64,000 nucleotides of DNA from NCBI RefSeq assembly GCF_001570785.1, contig NZ_BCSI01000001.1:434001-498000 (forward strand), written 5' to 3'. Every line of letters begins with the position of its first letter. Position 1 is the stretch's first letter. Shown piece after piece: positions 54,772 through 63,165 of the stretch. The notes under the pieces were generated by a model. It worked only from the letters and a program-made list of their open reading frames with translations, was not told the DNA's origin and ran no database searches. The position numbers and the translations under genes are program-made. This DNA comes from Dermabacter hominis NBRC 106157 (GTDB lineage Bacteria; Actinomycetota; Actinomycetes; Actinomycetales; Dermabacteraceae).

Positions 54772-55820
54772 CGCGCGAGCTGGCTCCTGTAGAACTCTCG
54801 CCACTGCTCGGCAACTGACGCCCTCGAATAGCGGGCGGCGCCTTCGCGCGCGGCCTGCTGGGCTTTCGCGTAAACGGTGGGGGAGTCCTTCAGACTCGTG
54901 AGGGCCTCGACGAACCCGTCGATCTCGCCACGGCCAGCCTGAACGCGCGTCGCATGATCGAACAGCACGCCTTCGTAGTACACGAGGTCCCGAACCACGA
55001 TGGGGGTGTCGGTTGCCATGGCTTCGAGGAGCGTCATGGGAAAGAGCTCCTCGTAGCTCGGCAGGAAAAACGCATCCGCGGCGTTGAAGCACTCATTCAT
55101 CTCCTCGCGCGGCACAAGTCCAATGAGCTTGACGTTCGCGGGGAGATTCTCTTTTGCCTTTTTGATTTGTTCGTAGCCGCTCGTGATGCGACCGAAAGAA
55201 AAGTCCCCGGCCCACACGAAGAGCGCCTCGGGCATCGCGCGTGCGACGTCGAGAAGATCAAAAAATCCCTTGCGGGTTTGCAGCTGGCCTGCACACATGA
55301 CCACGAAGCGAGCGTCGTCTGCGCCCCAGGCCCGTCGTCGTTGTGCGATGCTCTCGTTTCTCTCGAGCGGATGGAACTGTTCCTCCGAGACGAAGTTCGG
55401 GATAAACGTGATGCGGGACGGGTCGAAGCCGTATTCGCTTTCGAGTGCCGTGATGAACCAGGGATTGACCGTGACGAGCGTATCCGTAGCGCGGTAGAAG
55501 TTCAGCATGTAGCGGTAGAACGCCCAGCGTGCCGGTTTCGGCATCGCGATCGAATCATCGACGGTCTCCGGAATGAAGTGCACGTGGGCAAGCGTCGCCC
55601 CACGTCGCTTGGCGAGGGGGATCACTGCGCGATACTCCGGGTTGATGGAATGGAAGTGGTTGATGTCGCCGAAGCTTCCGAGGCGTGCTCGCGGGTTGAT
55701 GTCGAATTCGTCGCCGAGCTCCGCACTGATGAGTGCAACCTGCTCGAGGTAGGCGCTTCCCACCCCCTGGCCCGCGACGGAGTCGGCTTTCGAAAATGCG
55801 TGAATGCGTGGTTTCGCCAT
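54768..55820 (-). CDS. GT4-family glycosyltransferase
   Basis: A 350-residue GT-B enzyme. The C-terminal domain has CAGQLQTRKGFFDLL and EELFPMTLLEAMATDTPIVVRD with the donor-binding ExxxxxxLE pattern. It resembles lipid glycosyltransferases such as diglucosyldiacylglycerol synthases of Gram-positives. It is encoded 12 bases after the VTT gene in a GT4-VTT-GT4 run on one strand, so glycolipid or lipoteichoic-like anchor synthesis is suspected. The tail overlaps hspR's last codon by four bases. Confidence 0.83.
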   Translation of the reverse strand: MAKPRIHAFSKADSVAGQGVGSAYLEQVALISAELGDEFDINPRARLGSFGDINHFHSINPEYRAVIPLAKRRGATLAHVHFIPETVDDSIAMPKPARWAFYRYMLNFYRATDTLVTVNPWFITALESEYGFDPSRITFIPNFVSEEQFHPLERNESIAQRRRAWGADDARFVVMCAGQLQTRKGFFDLLDVARAMPEALFVWAGDFSFGRITSGYEQIKKAKENLPANVKLIGLVPREEMNECFNAADAFFLPSYEELFPMTLLEAMATDTPIVVRDLVYYEGVLFDHATRVQAGRGEIDGFVEALTSLKDSPTVYAKAQQAAREGAARYSRASVAEQWREFYRSQLAR

Positions 55821-55832
55821 GCGCGTGCCCTC

Positions 55833-56618
55833 TTACCAGGGGAGAAGATTGGTCACGAGCGCGCTAATGCCGAGCCCGTATGCCACGAGGGTGGGGATCT
55901 TACCCAGGAGGATGATCCACGTGTAGGTCGAGAACTTCATTTTTGTCGTGCCCGCTAGGTAGCAAAGGAGGTCATCCGGGGCGATGGGCAGCACGATCGC
56001 AGCTGCGAATAATGTCGTGAAACCGGATTTTCGCGTCCACCCGAGGTACTTTTCGATCGTCTTCTCGCTAAACATTGCCTCGATGAGAGCCATGCCCACC
56101 TGGCGTGCCACGATGAAGTTCGTGATCGAGCCGGCGCACACCGCGAGCCAGTTATAGATCGTGCCCTCGATCGGCCCGAACAGAATTGGAGCAGCGATCA
56201 CGAGGAGCCCGGCGGGGATGATGGGGAACATCACCGAGGCGAAGCTCGCCGACATAAACCCTATCGGTCCCCAGATCCCGAGCGAGTCGATGTACGCCTG
56301 AAGAGAATCGAGGGATTTGAGTGTGCCCGTCTTGATACCCCACGCGACGAGGCAGATCGAGAACGCGAGCCCGACGAACGGCATGACCTTGACCGCGATC
56401 TGAATGGCCTTCTTGTGGGCGGTGACGCGTTCGGCGGTGTGCTCACCGAAGCGCGACTGATGGTGCTCTTTCGCACTCATCCCCTCACGCGGTTCGATCG
56501 CGGGAGCGATATTGGTGCGTGAACGCTCCGTAGGAGTGAACGGAAGTTTCTCGGCCCCCGGGAACGCTGGCGAGGAGTCTTCGGTCGGTGCGGTCGTGGT
56601 GTCCTCGTGTGCACTCAT
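55833..56618 (-). CDS. VTT/TVP38-domain (DedA-like) membrane protein
   Basis: A 261-residue protein with five to six hydrophobic segments after a polar ~70-residue start. It has the SNARE_assoc/VTT segments (VMFPIIPAGLLVIAAPILFGPIEGTIYNWL and a second one with IVLPIAPDDLLCYLAGTT). Homologues act as lipid scramblases or undecaprenyl-phosphate flippases. Encoded between two glycosyltransferases, with a 4-bp overlap to the upstream one, it may flip their lipid product. That role is inferred. Confidence 0.85.
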   Translation of the reverse strand: MSAHEDTTTAPTEDSSPAFPGAEKLPFTPTERSRTNIAPAIEPREGMSAKEHHQSRFGEHTAERVTAHKKAIQIAVKVMPFVGLAFSICLVAWGIKTGTLKSLDSLQAYIDSLGIWGPIGFMSASFASVMFPIIPAGLLVIAAPILFGPIEGTIYNWLAVCAGSITNFIVARQVGMALIEAMFSEKTIEKYLGWTRKSGFTTLFAAAIVLPIAPDDLLCYLAGTTKMKFSTYTWIILLGKIPTLVAYGLGISALVTNLLPW

Positions 56619-57910
56619 GCGGCCAGGCGCTCTTCTCCATTGGTCGTGGGGTGAGGCGTCTTTGTAGCGCTCTCGCGGTGGGTGGAAATCTTCAGGCTCA
56701 GCGGGCTGCGGCGGCGCCCGGTTCCGACGCTTGCGAGCACCTTTTCGTAGACCTCTTTGGCGGATCGTCCAAAAGCTTCCGCCGAGAAAACCGTGGCCGC
56801 GCGCCGAGCGGCGCAGGCTGCCATGCGGGCACGCAGCGCATCGTCTTCGAGGATGTCGGCAAGGCGCGCGGCGAACTGGGCCGAGTCCCCGTAGGTGTAA
56901 CCAGTTTTGCCTTCGAGAATCACTCCGTCGAGCGAGTCATCCTTGCGGCACAGGAGTGGAACGCCGCAGGCCATGGCTTCGATAAAGGTAAGGCCCTGGG
57001 TTTCGCTGAGCGAGGCAGAAACGAAGAGATCGGCCATGCGGTAGTAGTCGGCGACCTCCTCGGGAGCGCGGAAGCCCGCGAAACGCACCATGTCCCTGAT
57101 CCCGAGGCGATCGGCGAGATCCTCGAGTTCATTACGCGATGGGCCGTCGCCGACCAGCACGAACACGGTTTCGGCGGGGCGGGCCTTTGCGAGGTGGCGC
57201 AGCACGTCGTCGACGCTCTTTTCTTTCGCAAGACGGCACACCGATAGGAGAACCTTCGTGCCTTCAGCGATACCAAGCTCACGGCGAATCTCGCGGCTGC
57301 GCTCGAGGTCCTCGTTCGTCTCAGCGGCGTGAAAACGCGAGAGATCGAGACCCGTGGGAATCACGGCGATGGGCTGTGTGACGCCGTAGCCGCGAAGAAG
57401 CCTCTCGACCTTTGCCGTCGGCGTGATCACCGCACTGACCTGCTCACAGAACTTCTTCGAGAAGGCCGTGATCATCTTCTTGCCCATCGTTTTCGTGGGC
57501 GCGTAGTAGTGGGTGTAATCCTCGTAGATCGTGTGGTAGGTGTGCACGATCGGGATGTTGAGTGCCTTGGCGATCGTTCTGGCCCACAGGAAGGTCGAGA
57601 ACTCGCACTGCGAATGAATAACATCCGGGTGCCACTGCTCGATCTCCCGGCGGATTTTCCGGTTGGGGAGCACCGAAATGCGGGCGTGATCGTAGAACAT
57701 GGAAGCGTTGAGCGATGCGAGGCGATACACGCCATCGCGCGAAGAGGACCGTAGGGATTCCGCGAGAGTCAGCACTCGTACATCGCATCCGAGCATCTCG
57801 AGTTGCTTTTTGAGCGTGAGAACGCTCGTCACGACCCCGTTGACAACCGGCTCGTACCAGTCGGTTGTAATGAGGACCTTGAGGGGTGCTCGTTCACTTC
57901 TGTGCATCAT
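56615..57910 (-). CDS. GT4-family glycosyltransferase (diacylglycerol glucosyltransferase-like)
   Basis: A GT-B enzyme of about 431 residues. The N-terminal domain starts KVLITTDWYEPVVNGVVTSV. The C-terminal domain has SVCRLAKEKSVDDVL, and SLSETQGLTFIEAMACGVPLLCR is the donor-binding ExxxxxxLE-like loop. Similar to 1,2-diacylglycerol 3-glucosyltransferases by eye. Three tandem ATGs (57913, 57910, 57907) follow GGAGAC. 57910 gives sensible spacing. It starts the GT4-VTT-GT4 operon. Confidence 0.84.
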   Translation of the reverse strand: MMHRSERAPLKVLITTDWYEPVVNGVVTSVLTLKKQLEMLGCDVRVLTLAESLRSSSRDGVYRLASLNASMFYDHARISVLPNRKIRREIEQWHPDVIHSQCEFSTFLWARTIAKALNIPIVHTYHTIYEDYTHYYAPTKTMGKKMITAFSKKFCEQVSAVITPTAKVERLLRGYGVTQPIAVIPTGLDLSRFHAAETNEDLERSREIRRELGIAEGTKVLLSVCRLAKEKSVDDVLRHLAKARPAETVFVLVGDGPSRNELEDLADRLGIRDMVRFAGFRAPEEVADYYRMADLFVSASLSETQGLTFIEAMACGVPLLCRKDDSLDGVILEGKTGYTYGDSAQFAARLADILEDDALRARMAACAARRAATVFSAEAFGRSAKEVYEKVLASVGTGRRRSPLSLKISTHRESATKTPHPTTNGEERLAA

Positions 57911-58160
57911 CATGTCTCCATCGTGAGTCGCGGAGGCCTGTGGACGCATCGGTCTGGAGGATCGACTCAATCATCCTCGAGACTGATATTGCTCAAGTTT
58001 CTCAACCCGCGAGGCTGAGACCTCGCCGGCAAGCGAGGCCCGCAAACCCGCAGGCGGGCGCGTCGCCACAACGCTTCGCCCTTCGAGAATATGTGCCCTA
58101 TGTTTCGGGGCGGTGAACGCCATCCCGGAGTTTTCCCGGAATTGCGTGCGGGGAGAAAAG

Positions 58161-58202
58161 CCTCAGTTGCGCGAAGTCACGCGCGCGGGAACGCAACTGA
58201 GG
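58161..58202. other. Inverted repeat upstream of the ATP-grasp gene
   Basis: CCTCAGTTGCG (58161-58171) and CGCAACTGAGG (58192-58202) are a perfect 11-base inverted repeat with a 20-base spacer. It ends 14 bases before the -10 candidate of the ATP-grasp gene, so it could be an operator at or upstream of -35. Confidence 0.5.
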
Positions 58203-58215
58203 GCTCGAGGCTCGA

Positions 58216-58221
58216 TATAGT
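58216..58221 (+). promoter_or_regulatory. -10 element with leaderless start for the ATP-grasp gene
   Basis: TATAGT lies seven bases before ATG 58229, placing the transcript start at or next to the start codon. No ribosome site precedes this ATG, so leaderless translation is likely. Confidence 0.55.
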
Positions 58222-58228
58222 CGCGGCT

Positions 58229-59542
58229 ATGGTGCACACGGAAATTTCGCCGGAAGAGGCGGCCGCGCTCGATATACAACCGGTCATCGTCGGGGGTGAC
58301 ATCGGCGCTTACTCACTCGCGCGCGCCTTTCACGAGGCGTACGGGGTCAAGTCAATTGTTGTGAGTGCGAAACTTGGGTGGCAGATCGCGAGAAGCGCGA
58401 TCATCGACAACGTGCTGTGCGAGGACCCCATGACCCCCGACGTGCTCGCTCCGTCGCTCACAGCGATTGCCGAGAATATTGGGCGTGAGCGGCCGAACGC
58501 TCACGTCATCGTTTTGGGTTCCGCTGATGCCACGGTCAAATCCATCATCCGTGTCCGCGATGAGCTCGGAGCAATGGACCCCACGTGGATCGTGCCGTAC
58601 GTGGGCCTCGAGGCGTTCGAGGCCGGCACCGAGAAGAACAACTTCACGCGCCTGTGCGAAAAGCTCGGTGTTGACCACCCCGAAACGGTGATCGTCGACC
58701 TCGCAGCGGGGGTGCCTGAATCATTCGACCTCCCCTTTGACTACCCCGTAATCGCGAAACCAGCCGACGTTTCGGCATGGAAGCGAACGAGTTTTGTCGG
58801 GAAGTCCAAGGTCCACACGGTAGCGAACGAACAGGATCTCCGTTCACTCTTTGCCAAGGTCCACGGGGCCGGCTACCGCAAGGCGATCATCGTCCAGGAC
58901 CTCATTCCCGGCGACGATCAAAACATGCGCATCCTCACCGCCTATTGCGACCGCAACTCCCGTATCCGATTTGCCTCGTGGGGGCGGACGCTGCTCGAGG
59001 AGCACACTCCCGGCGCCATTGGTAATCCCGCAGCGATCGTTGCGGGCGTCAATCGCGAAGCCGTGGCACAGGCCCAAAAAATTGTGAGTGAACTCGGTTG
59101 GACCGGCTACGCGAACTTTGACCTCAAGTATGATCCGCGAACGGGCCGAACCGTGTTCTTTGAGCTTAACCCCCGACTTGGCCGATCGAACTACTACATC
59201 ACCGCAGCCGGCCACAACCCCGTCACCTACTACGTCAACGAGCACATCCTCGATGCTCTCGGAGAGCCGGGGGAGATTGTTCAGGACCAGCCAGAAACGC
59301 TCTACACCGTGGTGCCGGTGGCCCTCGTCAAGCACTACACCCGCGATCCTGAATCGCGCGCGATTCTCAAGCGCGTACTCAAAGCGAGGCGCGTCAAGAA
59401 TCCGCTCAACTATCGCGGAGTCGAAAAAGATCCGAAACGCTGGTTTTACTACTACGCGGCTCTCGTGAACTACGTGAAAAAATTCCGCACGCACTACAAG
59501 CCCGATACCGCGGACGTACAGGCCTCTGGGGAGAAGCGATGA
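58229..59542 (+). CDS. ATP-grasp carboxylate-amine ligase (D-aspartate ligase-like)
   Basis: A 437-residue ATP-grasp protein. The N-terminal fold starts PVIVGGDIGAYSLARAFHEAYG. The ATP-binding core has YPVIAKPADVS and IVQDLIPGDDQNMR. The Mg/ATP end reads FFELNPRLGRSNYY. The gene overlaps an Asp/Glu racemase gene, the arrangement of Enterococcus Aslfm/Racfm, whose ligase adds D-Asp to the peptidoglycan stem. A crossbridge role here is inferred. ATG 58229 is chosen because of the -10 at 58216; the frame from 58091 is not supported. Confidence 0.78.
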   Translation: MVHTEISPEEAAALDIQPVIVGGDIGAYSLARAFHEAYGVKSIVVSAKLGWQIARSAIIDNVLCEDPMTPDVLAPSLTAIAENIGRERPNAHVIVLGSADATVKSIIRVRDELGAMDPTWIVPYVGLEAFEAGTEKNNFTRLCEKLGVDHPETVIVDLAAGVPESFDLPFDYPVIAKPADVSAWKRTSFVGKSKVHTVANEQDLRSLFAKVHGAGYRKAIIVQDLIPGDDQNMRILTAYCDRNSRIRFASWGRTLLEEHTPGAIGNPAAIVAGVNREAVAQAQKIVSELGWTGYANFDLKYDPRTGRTVFFELNPRLGRSNYYITAAGHNPVTYYVNEHILDALGEPGEIVQDQPETLYTVVPVALVKHYTRDPESRAILKRVLKARRVKNPLNYRGVEKDPKRWFYYYAALVNYVKKFRTHYKPDTADVQASGEKR

Positions 59543-60288
59543 CGGTGTGGCAGACCCCTTTCGTAGGGGTACTTGGAGGGGTAGGCCCCGGGGCGACGGC
59601 CGTGTTCATGGACGTCCTTGTGCGAGCGACCGCTGCTCGAACGGACCAGGACCACATTGATTGCATCGTGATGCAGCACGCGAGCACCCCCGACCGTACG
59701 CGCCATATCCTCGACCCTGAGCATGCGGAGGACCCGGGCCCTGTGCTCGCCCGCGATGCGACGTTTTTGGAGAATGCGGGAGCGACGTTCCTCGTGCTGC
59801 CCTGCAACACCGCCCATCACTACGCCGAAGCGATCGATTCCGCGGCGGAGGTGGATCTGCTGTCGATCGTCGAGGTCACCGTGCGAGCCGCCGCCAAACG
59901 TCTCCGGGAGCGCCGAGCAGAGGATTCGCCGGTTGCGATCTTTGCGACTGAGGGCAATATTCGCGCAAACGTTTACCAGGATGCGCTAGCGCGCGCGGGC
60001 CTCACGCCGTTGGTTCCCGACCGGGACGTTCAAGAGGTCGTGAACTCTCTCATCTACGACCAAGTCAAGGCCGGACGCCCCGTCGACCTCCCCGCCCTTT
60101 CCGGCATCATCGACGCAATGGAGGCAGCTGGTGCCGGTGCGGTGATCTTTGGATGTACCGAATTGAGTTTGATCTTCGACAAGGAATCGATGTCAGGCGA
60201 CAGGCGCATCGTTGACTCGCTGCGTGAGCTCGCGAAGGCGACGGTCAAGAAGGCAGGCAAGCGGCTCACTCCCGCCTTCGCTCACTAG
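59539..60288 (+). CDS. Aspartate/glutamate racemase family protein
   Basis: Makes D-Asp or D-Glu from the L-form without PLP. It has 249 residues. Two catalytic Cys are in LPCNTAHHY and FGCTELSLIF. The N-terminal VLGGVGPGATAVFMD block is typical of Asp/Glu racemases. ATG 59539 overlaps the ATP-grasp stop (ATGA). It would supply the D-amino acid to that ligase. MurI is normally elsewhere, so this is a specialised second racemase. Confidence 0.86.
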   Translation: MTVWQTPFVGVLGGVGPGATAVFMDVLVRATAARTDQDHIDCIVMQHASTPDRTRHILDPEHAEDPGPVLARDATFLENAGATFLVLPCNTAHHYAEAIDSAAEVDLLSIVEVTVRAAAKRLRERRAEDSPVAIFATEGNIRANVYQDALARAGLTPLVPDRDVQEVVNSLIYDQVKAGRPVDLPALSGIIDAMEAAGAGAVIFGCTELSLIFDKESMSGDRRIVDSLRELAKATVKKAGKRLTPAFAH

Positions 60289-60591
60289 ACTTTCCTCGTC
60301 TCTTGTGACGTCTCAAGCGATGATGCCAATCTGCGTCAACGCAGATGCACGACCACATTTGAGTAGCGCTGTGGGCGAGTCCGTTCCTTCATTGTGAACA
60401 TGACGACGGCGCTACCCGACATCGCTCCTGCGCGCGCCGGCGCGCCAATATGAGCAGGCTCTTCTGTCGCCGAAGCAAATCCCGGACGCGATCTCGGTAT
60501 GTCCCACAAAGTAATTGAGCTCGTCACACTTCGTGCAGGAGGCTTTGCCGCCGTGCAAGGCCTCTCGCGCGGTGATTAGCATGGAGCCGTC
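60289..60591. other. Gene-free spacer between racemase and iclR
   Basis: About 300 bases with no convincing gene. A 56-codon minus-strand frame (60412-60582) with three Cys exists but has no ribosome site. A short hairpin CTGCGT/ACGCAG lies at about 60331-60345. GGAG at 60583-60586 serves iclR. Confidence 0.5.
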
Positions 60592-61391
60592 ATGACGAAA
60601 ACGACCACACACTCCGCGCCCCAGGCCCCGCGTTCGAATTCCACCATTTCGACCGCCGCCGCAATCCTTCGATGCTTCACGGTCGATGAACCCGAATGCG
60701 GCGTCACCGAAAGTGCGGAGGCCGTCGGACTTCACAAGTCGAGCGTGTCACGAACCTTGCGCACCCTCGAGGCTGAACGCATGGTTGCGCAAAACCCCGA
60801 GACAAAAAATACCGGCTGAACTGGGGGCTTTTGTCGATCGTTGGCCCGCTCCTGTCGCACTTGGATCTGCGCTCGCTCGCGTACCCCATCATGAAAGAAC
60901 TCGCTGAACAGACCCGCGAGACGGTGTCGCTGTGCGTATTCGACGGGGTAGAGGCGATCGTGGTCGAGCAGGTGCAGGGCACCGAAATGATCCGCCACGT
61001 CACCCCGATCGGTACGCGCTACCTGTCGCTCTCCCACGCAACCGTGCGAGTCTTCCACGCATGGGGTGGGGGAGAGCCCGGCCTGAAAACCGAGGGAGCT
61101 GACGAGGTTCAGCCGGCGGTGCTCGGCTGGAGCAGAGAGTCCTACGATCAGCATTGCGCCGAGATTCGCGAACGCCTCTACACGGTCAACAATCGCGATT
61201 CGAATGCAGACGAGGTCGGTATCGCAAGCCCTATCTTCGATCACCGCGGAGGGATCGTGGGGGCGCTTCTCCTCGCCGCACCTGCGTTCCGGACCTCGGA
61301 GGAAAGAATCGACACTCTCTGCCCAGCTGTGCGCGAAGCCGCGGAAAGAGTGGGGCGCAGCATGGGGTTTACGCCCGAGAACTTTCGTTAA
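60592..61391 (+). pseudogene. IclR-family regulator split by a -1 frameshift at a run of six A
   Basis: The first frame (60592-60819, ATG with GGAG) encodes the winged HTH (ESAEAVGLHKSSVSRTLRTLEAERMVAQ). It stops just after ETKNTG. The -1 frame continues the IclR homology (YRLNWGLL, then the effector domain to 61391). The shift occurs at A-AAA-AAT, which fits a -1 slippery heptamer. One extra A would restore one frame of about 266 residues. It may be a real decay, a sequencing error in a homopolymer, or programmed slippage. It lies upstream of the GH13 genes, which it may once have controlled. Confidence 0.8.
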
Positions 61392-61406
61392 AAAGGGGCG
61401 GGCGCC

Positions 61407-61428
61407 GGGCCCGGTGAGTTCCGGGTCC
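61407..61428. other. Hairpin after iclR
   Basis: GGGCCCGG (61407-61414) pairs with CCGGGTCC (61421-61428), one G-U, loop TGAGTT. It lies between convergent iclR and the GH13 gene. It has no U-tract. A CCGACG-S-Y-TGCC motif starts at its right arm. Confidence 0.5.
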
Positions 61429-61438
61429 GACGCCTGCC
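61427..61438 (+). repeat. CCGACG-S-Y-TGCC motif copy, at the iclR 3' end
   Basis: Copy CCGACGCCTGCC, identical to the one after tRNA-Sec (7208-7219). It overlaps the end of the hairpin 61407-61428. Confidence 0.45.
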
Positions 61439-61472
61439 GGTTTAGCGTCGATCGCCTACAGGCGGGCGGTGC

Positions 61473-63101
61473 TTACTTCTTGATCCACACCGTTGAGTTT
61501 GCGGCGAGGATGGTCTTCGCGTCTGGAACGGAGGCGAACACGACGTCGGCTCCTTCGGGAAGCGCGTGATCCTGATCGGTCGTATTGACGAGCACCGTGA
61601 TGGGACCCGAGGTGAGCGAGAGGATGCCCTCACCGAGCGAGTCGTTGATCGTGACGTCCGTGCCCTTGCCGAGTTCGAGCTCGCGACGCAGGCGCAGGGC
61701 CGTGCGGTACATCTCGAGCGTGGAATCGGGCTTTCCAGCCTGCTGATCTGCGGCGAGTTCGCCAAAGATCTCGGGCTGGGGGAGCCACGCCTCGCCCGTC
61801 GGGGAGTAGCCGTAGGCGGGAGCATTCTTTTCCCAGGGGAGCGGCACGCGGCAGCCGTCGCGGCCCGGAACACCAGCGCGCTTGTGGGCAGGGTCTTCGC
61901 GCAGCTCGTCGGGGATGTCCGCGACCTCGGGAAGGCCGAGCTCTTCGCCCTGGTAGAGGTAGGCCGAGCCGGGCAGGGCCAGCATGAGTGCAGTCGCAGC
62001 GCGTGCGCGGCGCACGCCGAGCTCGAAGTCAGGCTTTTCCTCGCGCGAGAGGCCCTCGCCGAAGCGGTAGCCGTGATCGAAGCCGTAGCGGGTCGCGTGG
62101 CGGATCGTATCGTGGTTGGACAGCACCCAGGTCGTGGGGGCGCCGACCTCGTTCGCGAAGGTCAGCGGCTCCATGATCGCCGAGGTAAGGGTCTCAACGC
62201 TCCAACCGGCCTGCAAGAATCCGAAGTTGAAGATCTGGTGCATTTCGTCGGGGCGCACGTAGAGGTGCTGGCGGTTCTTAGGAACCCAAGCCTCGGCGAC
62301 CATCATGCGATCGCCGTCGTATTCGTTCATGATGGCGCGCCACTCGCGGTAGATCTCGTGCACGCCGTCCTGATCGAAGTACACGGGGATGTCGTCGTCA
62401 TCGCCCGTATCGAGCATCGCGGTTTCCTTGGCCTCGGGCGCATCGGGAAGTCCCTCGGGCTTCACCATGCCGTGCGCGACGTCCACGCGGAAGCCGTCGG
62501 CCCCGCGCTCCATCCAGAAACGCAAAACGCCCTCGAACAGTTCGTGAACCTTGGGGTTTTCCCAGTTCCAATCGGGCTGAGACGTATCGAAGATGTGGAG
62601 GTACCACTGGCCGGGCTTGCCGTCGGCCTCCGTGACGCGAGTCCAGGCGCTTCCGTGGAAAATCGACTGCCAGTTGTTCGGCGGAAGTTCGCCGTTTTCG
62701 CCCTTGCCGTCGCGGAACATGTACATATCGCGTTCGGGCGAGCCGGGCTGTGCCGCAAGGGCCTTCTGGAACAGCTCGTGCTGATCGCTCGAGTGGTTCG
62801 GAACGATATCGACGATCACTTTGATGCCGAGCTCGTGTGCGCGGGCGATGAGGTCGTCGGCGTCGCTGATCGAGCCGAAACGTGGATCAACGTCGGTGTA
62901 GTTCGAGACGTCGTAGCCGCCGTCCTTTTGCGGGGACGTGTAGAACGGGGAGAGCCACAGCGCATCGACGCCCAGGTCCTTGAGGTAGTCGAGCTTGGCG
63001 GTGATGCCGGGCAAGTCGCCCATGCCGTCACCGTTTGCGTCAGCGAACGAGCGCGGATACACCTGATAAACAACGGCGTCGCGCCACCATTCGTTGGCCA
63101 T
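61473..63101 (-). CDS. GH13 alpha-glucosidase / oligo-1,6-glucosidase
   Basis: Hydrolyses alpha-glucosidic bonds of malto- or isomalto-oligosaccharides. It has 542 residues. The start VVYQVYPRSFADANGDGMGDL is typical of the GH13 alpha-glucosidase group. Catalytic nucleophile Asp207 is in GFRVDVAHG, acid Glu270 in MVAEAWV, and the transition-state Asp331 in LSNHDT. No signal peptide, so it is cytoplasmic. ATG 63101 follows AAGGAGG. It is 64 bases after another GH13 gene on the same strand. Confidence 0.92.
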   Translation of the reverse strand: MANEWWRDAVVYQVYPRSFADANGDGMGDLPGITAKLDYLKDLGVDALWLSPFYTSPQKDGGYDVSNYTDVDPRFGSISDADDLIARAHELGIKVIVDIVPNHSSDQHELFQKALAAQPGSPERDMYMFRDGKGENGELPPNNWQSIFHGSAWTRVTEADGKPGQWYLHIFDTSQPDWNWENPKVHELFEGVLRFWMERGADGFRVDVAHGMVKPEGLPDAPEAKETAMLDTGDDDDIPVYFDQDGVHEIYREWRAIMNEYDGDRMMVAEAWVPKNRQHLYVRPDEMHQIFNFGFLQAGWSVETLTSAIMEPLTFANEVGAPTTWVLSNHDTIRHATRYGFDHGYRFGEGLSREEKPDFELGVRRARAATALMLALPGSAYLYQGEELGLPEVADIPDELREDPAHKRAGVPGRDGCRVPLPWEKNAPAYGYSPTGEAWLPQPEIFGELAADQQAGKPDSTLEMYRTALRLRRELELGKGTDVTINDSLGEGILSLTSGPITVLVNTTDQDHALPEGADVVFASVPDAKTILAANSTVWIKK

Positions 63102-63165
63102 GTGGATTCCTCCTTGGGTTGTACGGGGTGCCCACGAGGTGCGGGCGGGAACAGTTGGGGGCGGC

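Larger units (their letters stand above)
57914..58228. other. Divergent promoter region without a gene
   Basis: 315 bases between the GT4 operon and the ATP-grasp gene. It contains several GC-rich short hairpins (for example CCTCG/CGAGG near 58021-58045) and the inverted repeat 58161-58202. The plus-strand frame entering from 58091 is open but lacks a ribosome site before 58229. Confidence 0.6.

Noticed and set aside
58091-58228. Upstream extension of the ATP-grasp gene
   Set aside because: There is no ribosome site. A perfect inverted repeat and a -10 element lie within it, and the family-like sequence begins after ATG 58229.
60412-60582. 56-codon minus-strand frame with three Cys next to iclR
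   Set aside because: There is no ribosome site. It starts only nine bases from the iclR start, and the Cys spacing does not fit a known zinc ribbon.
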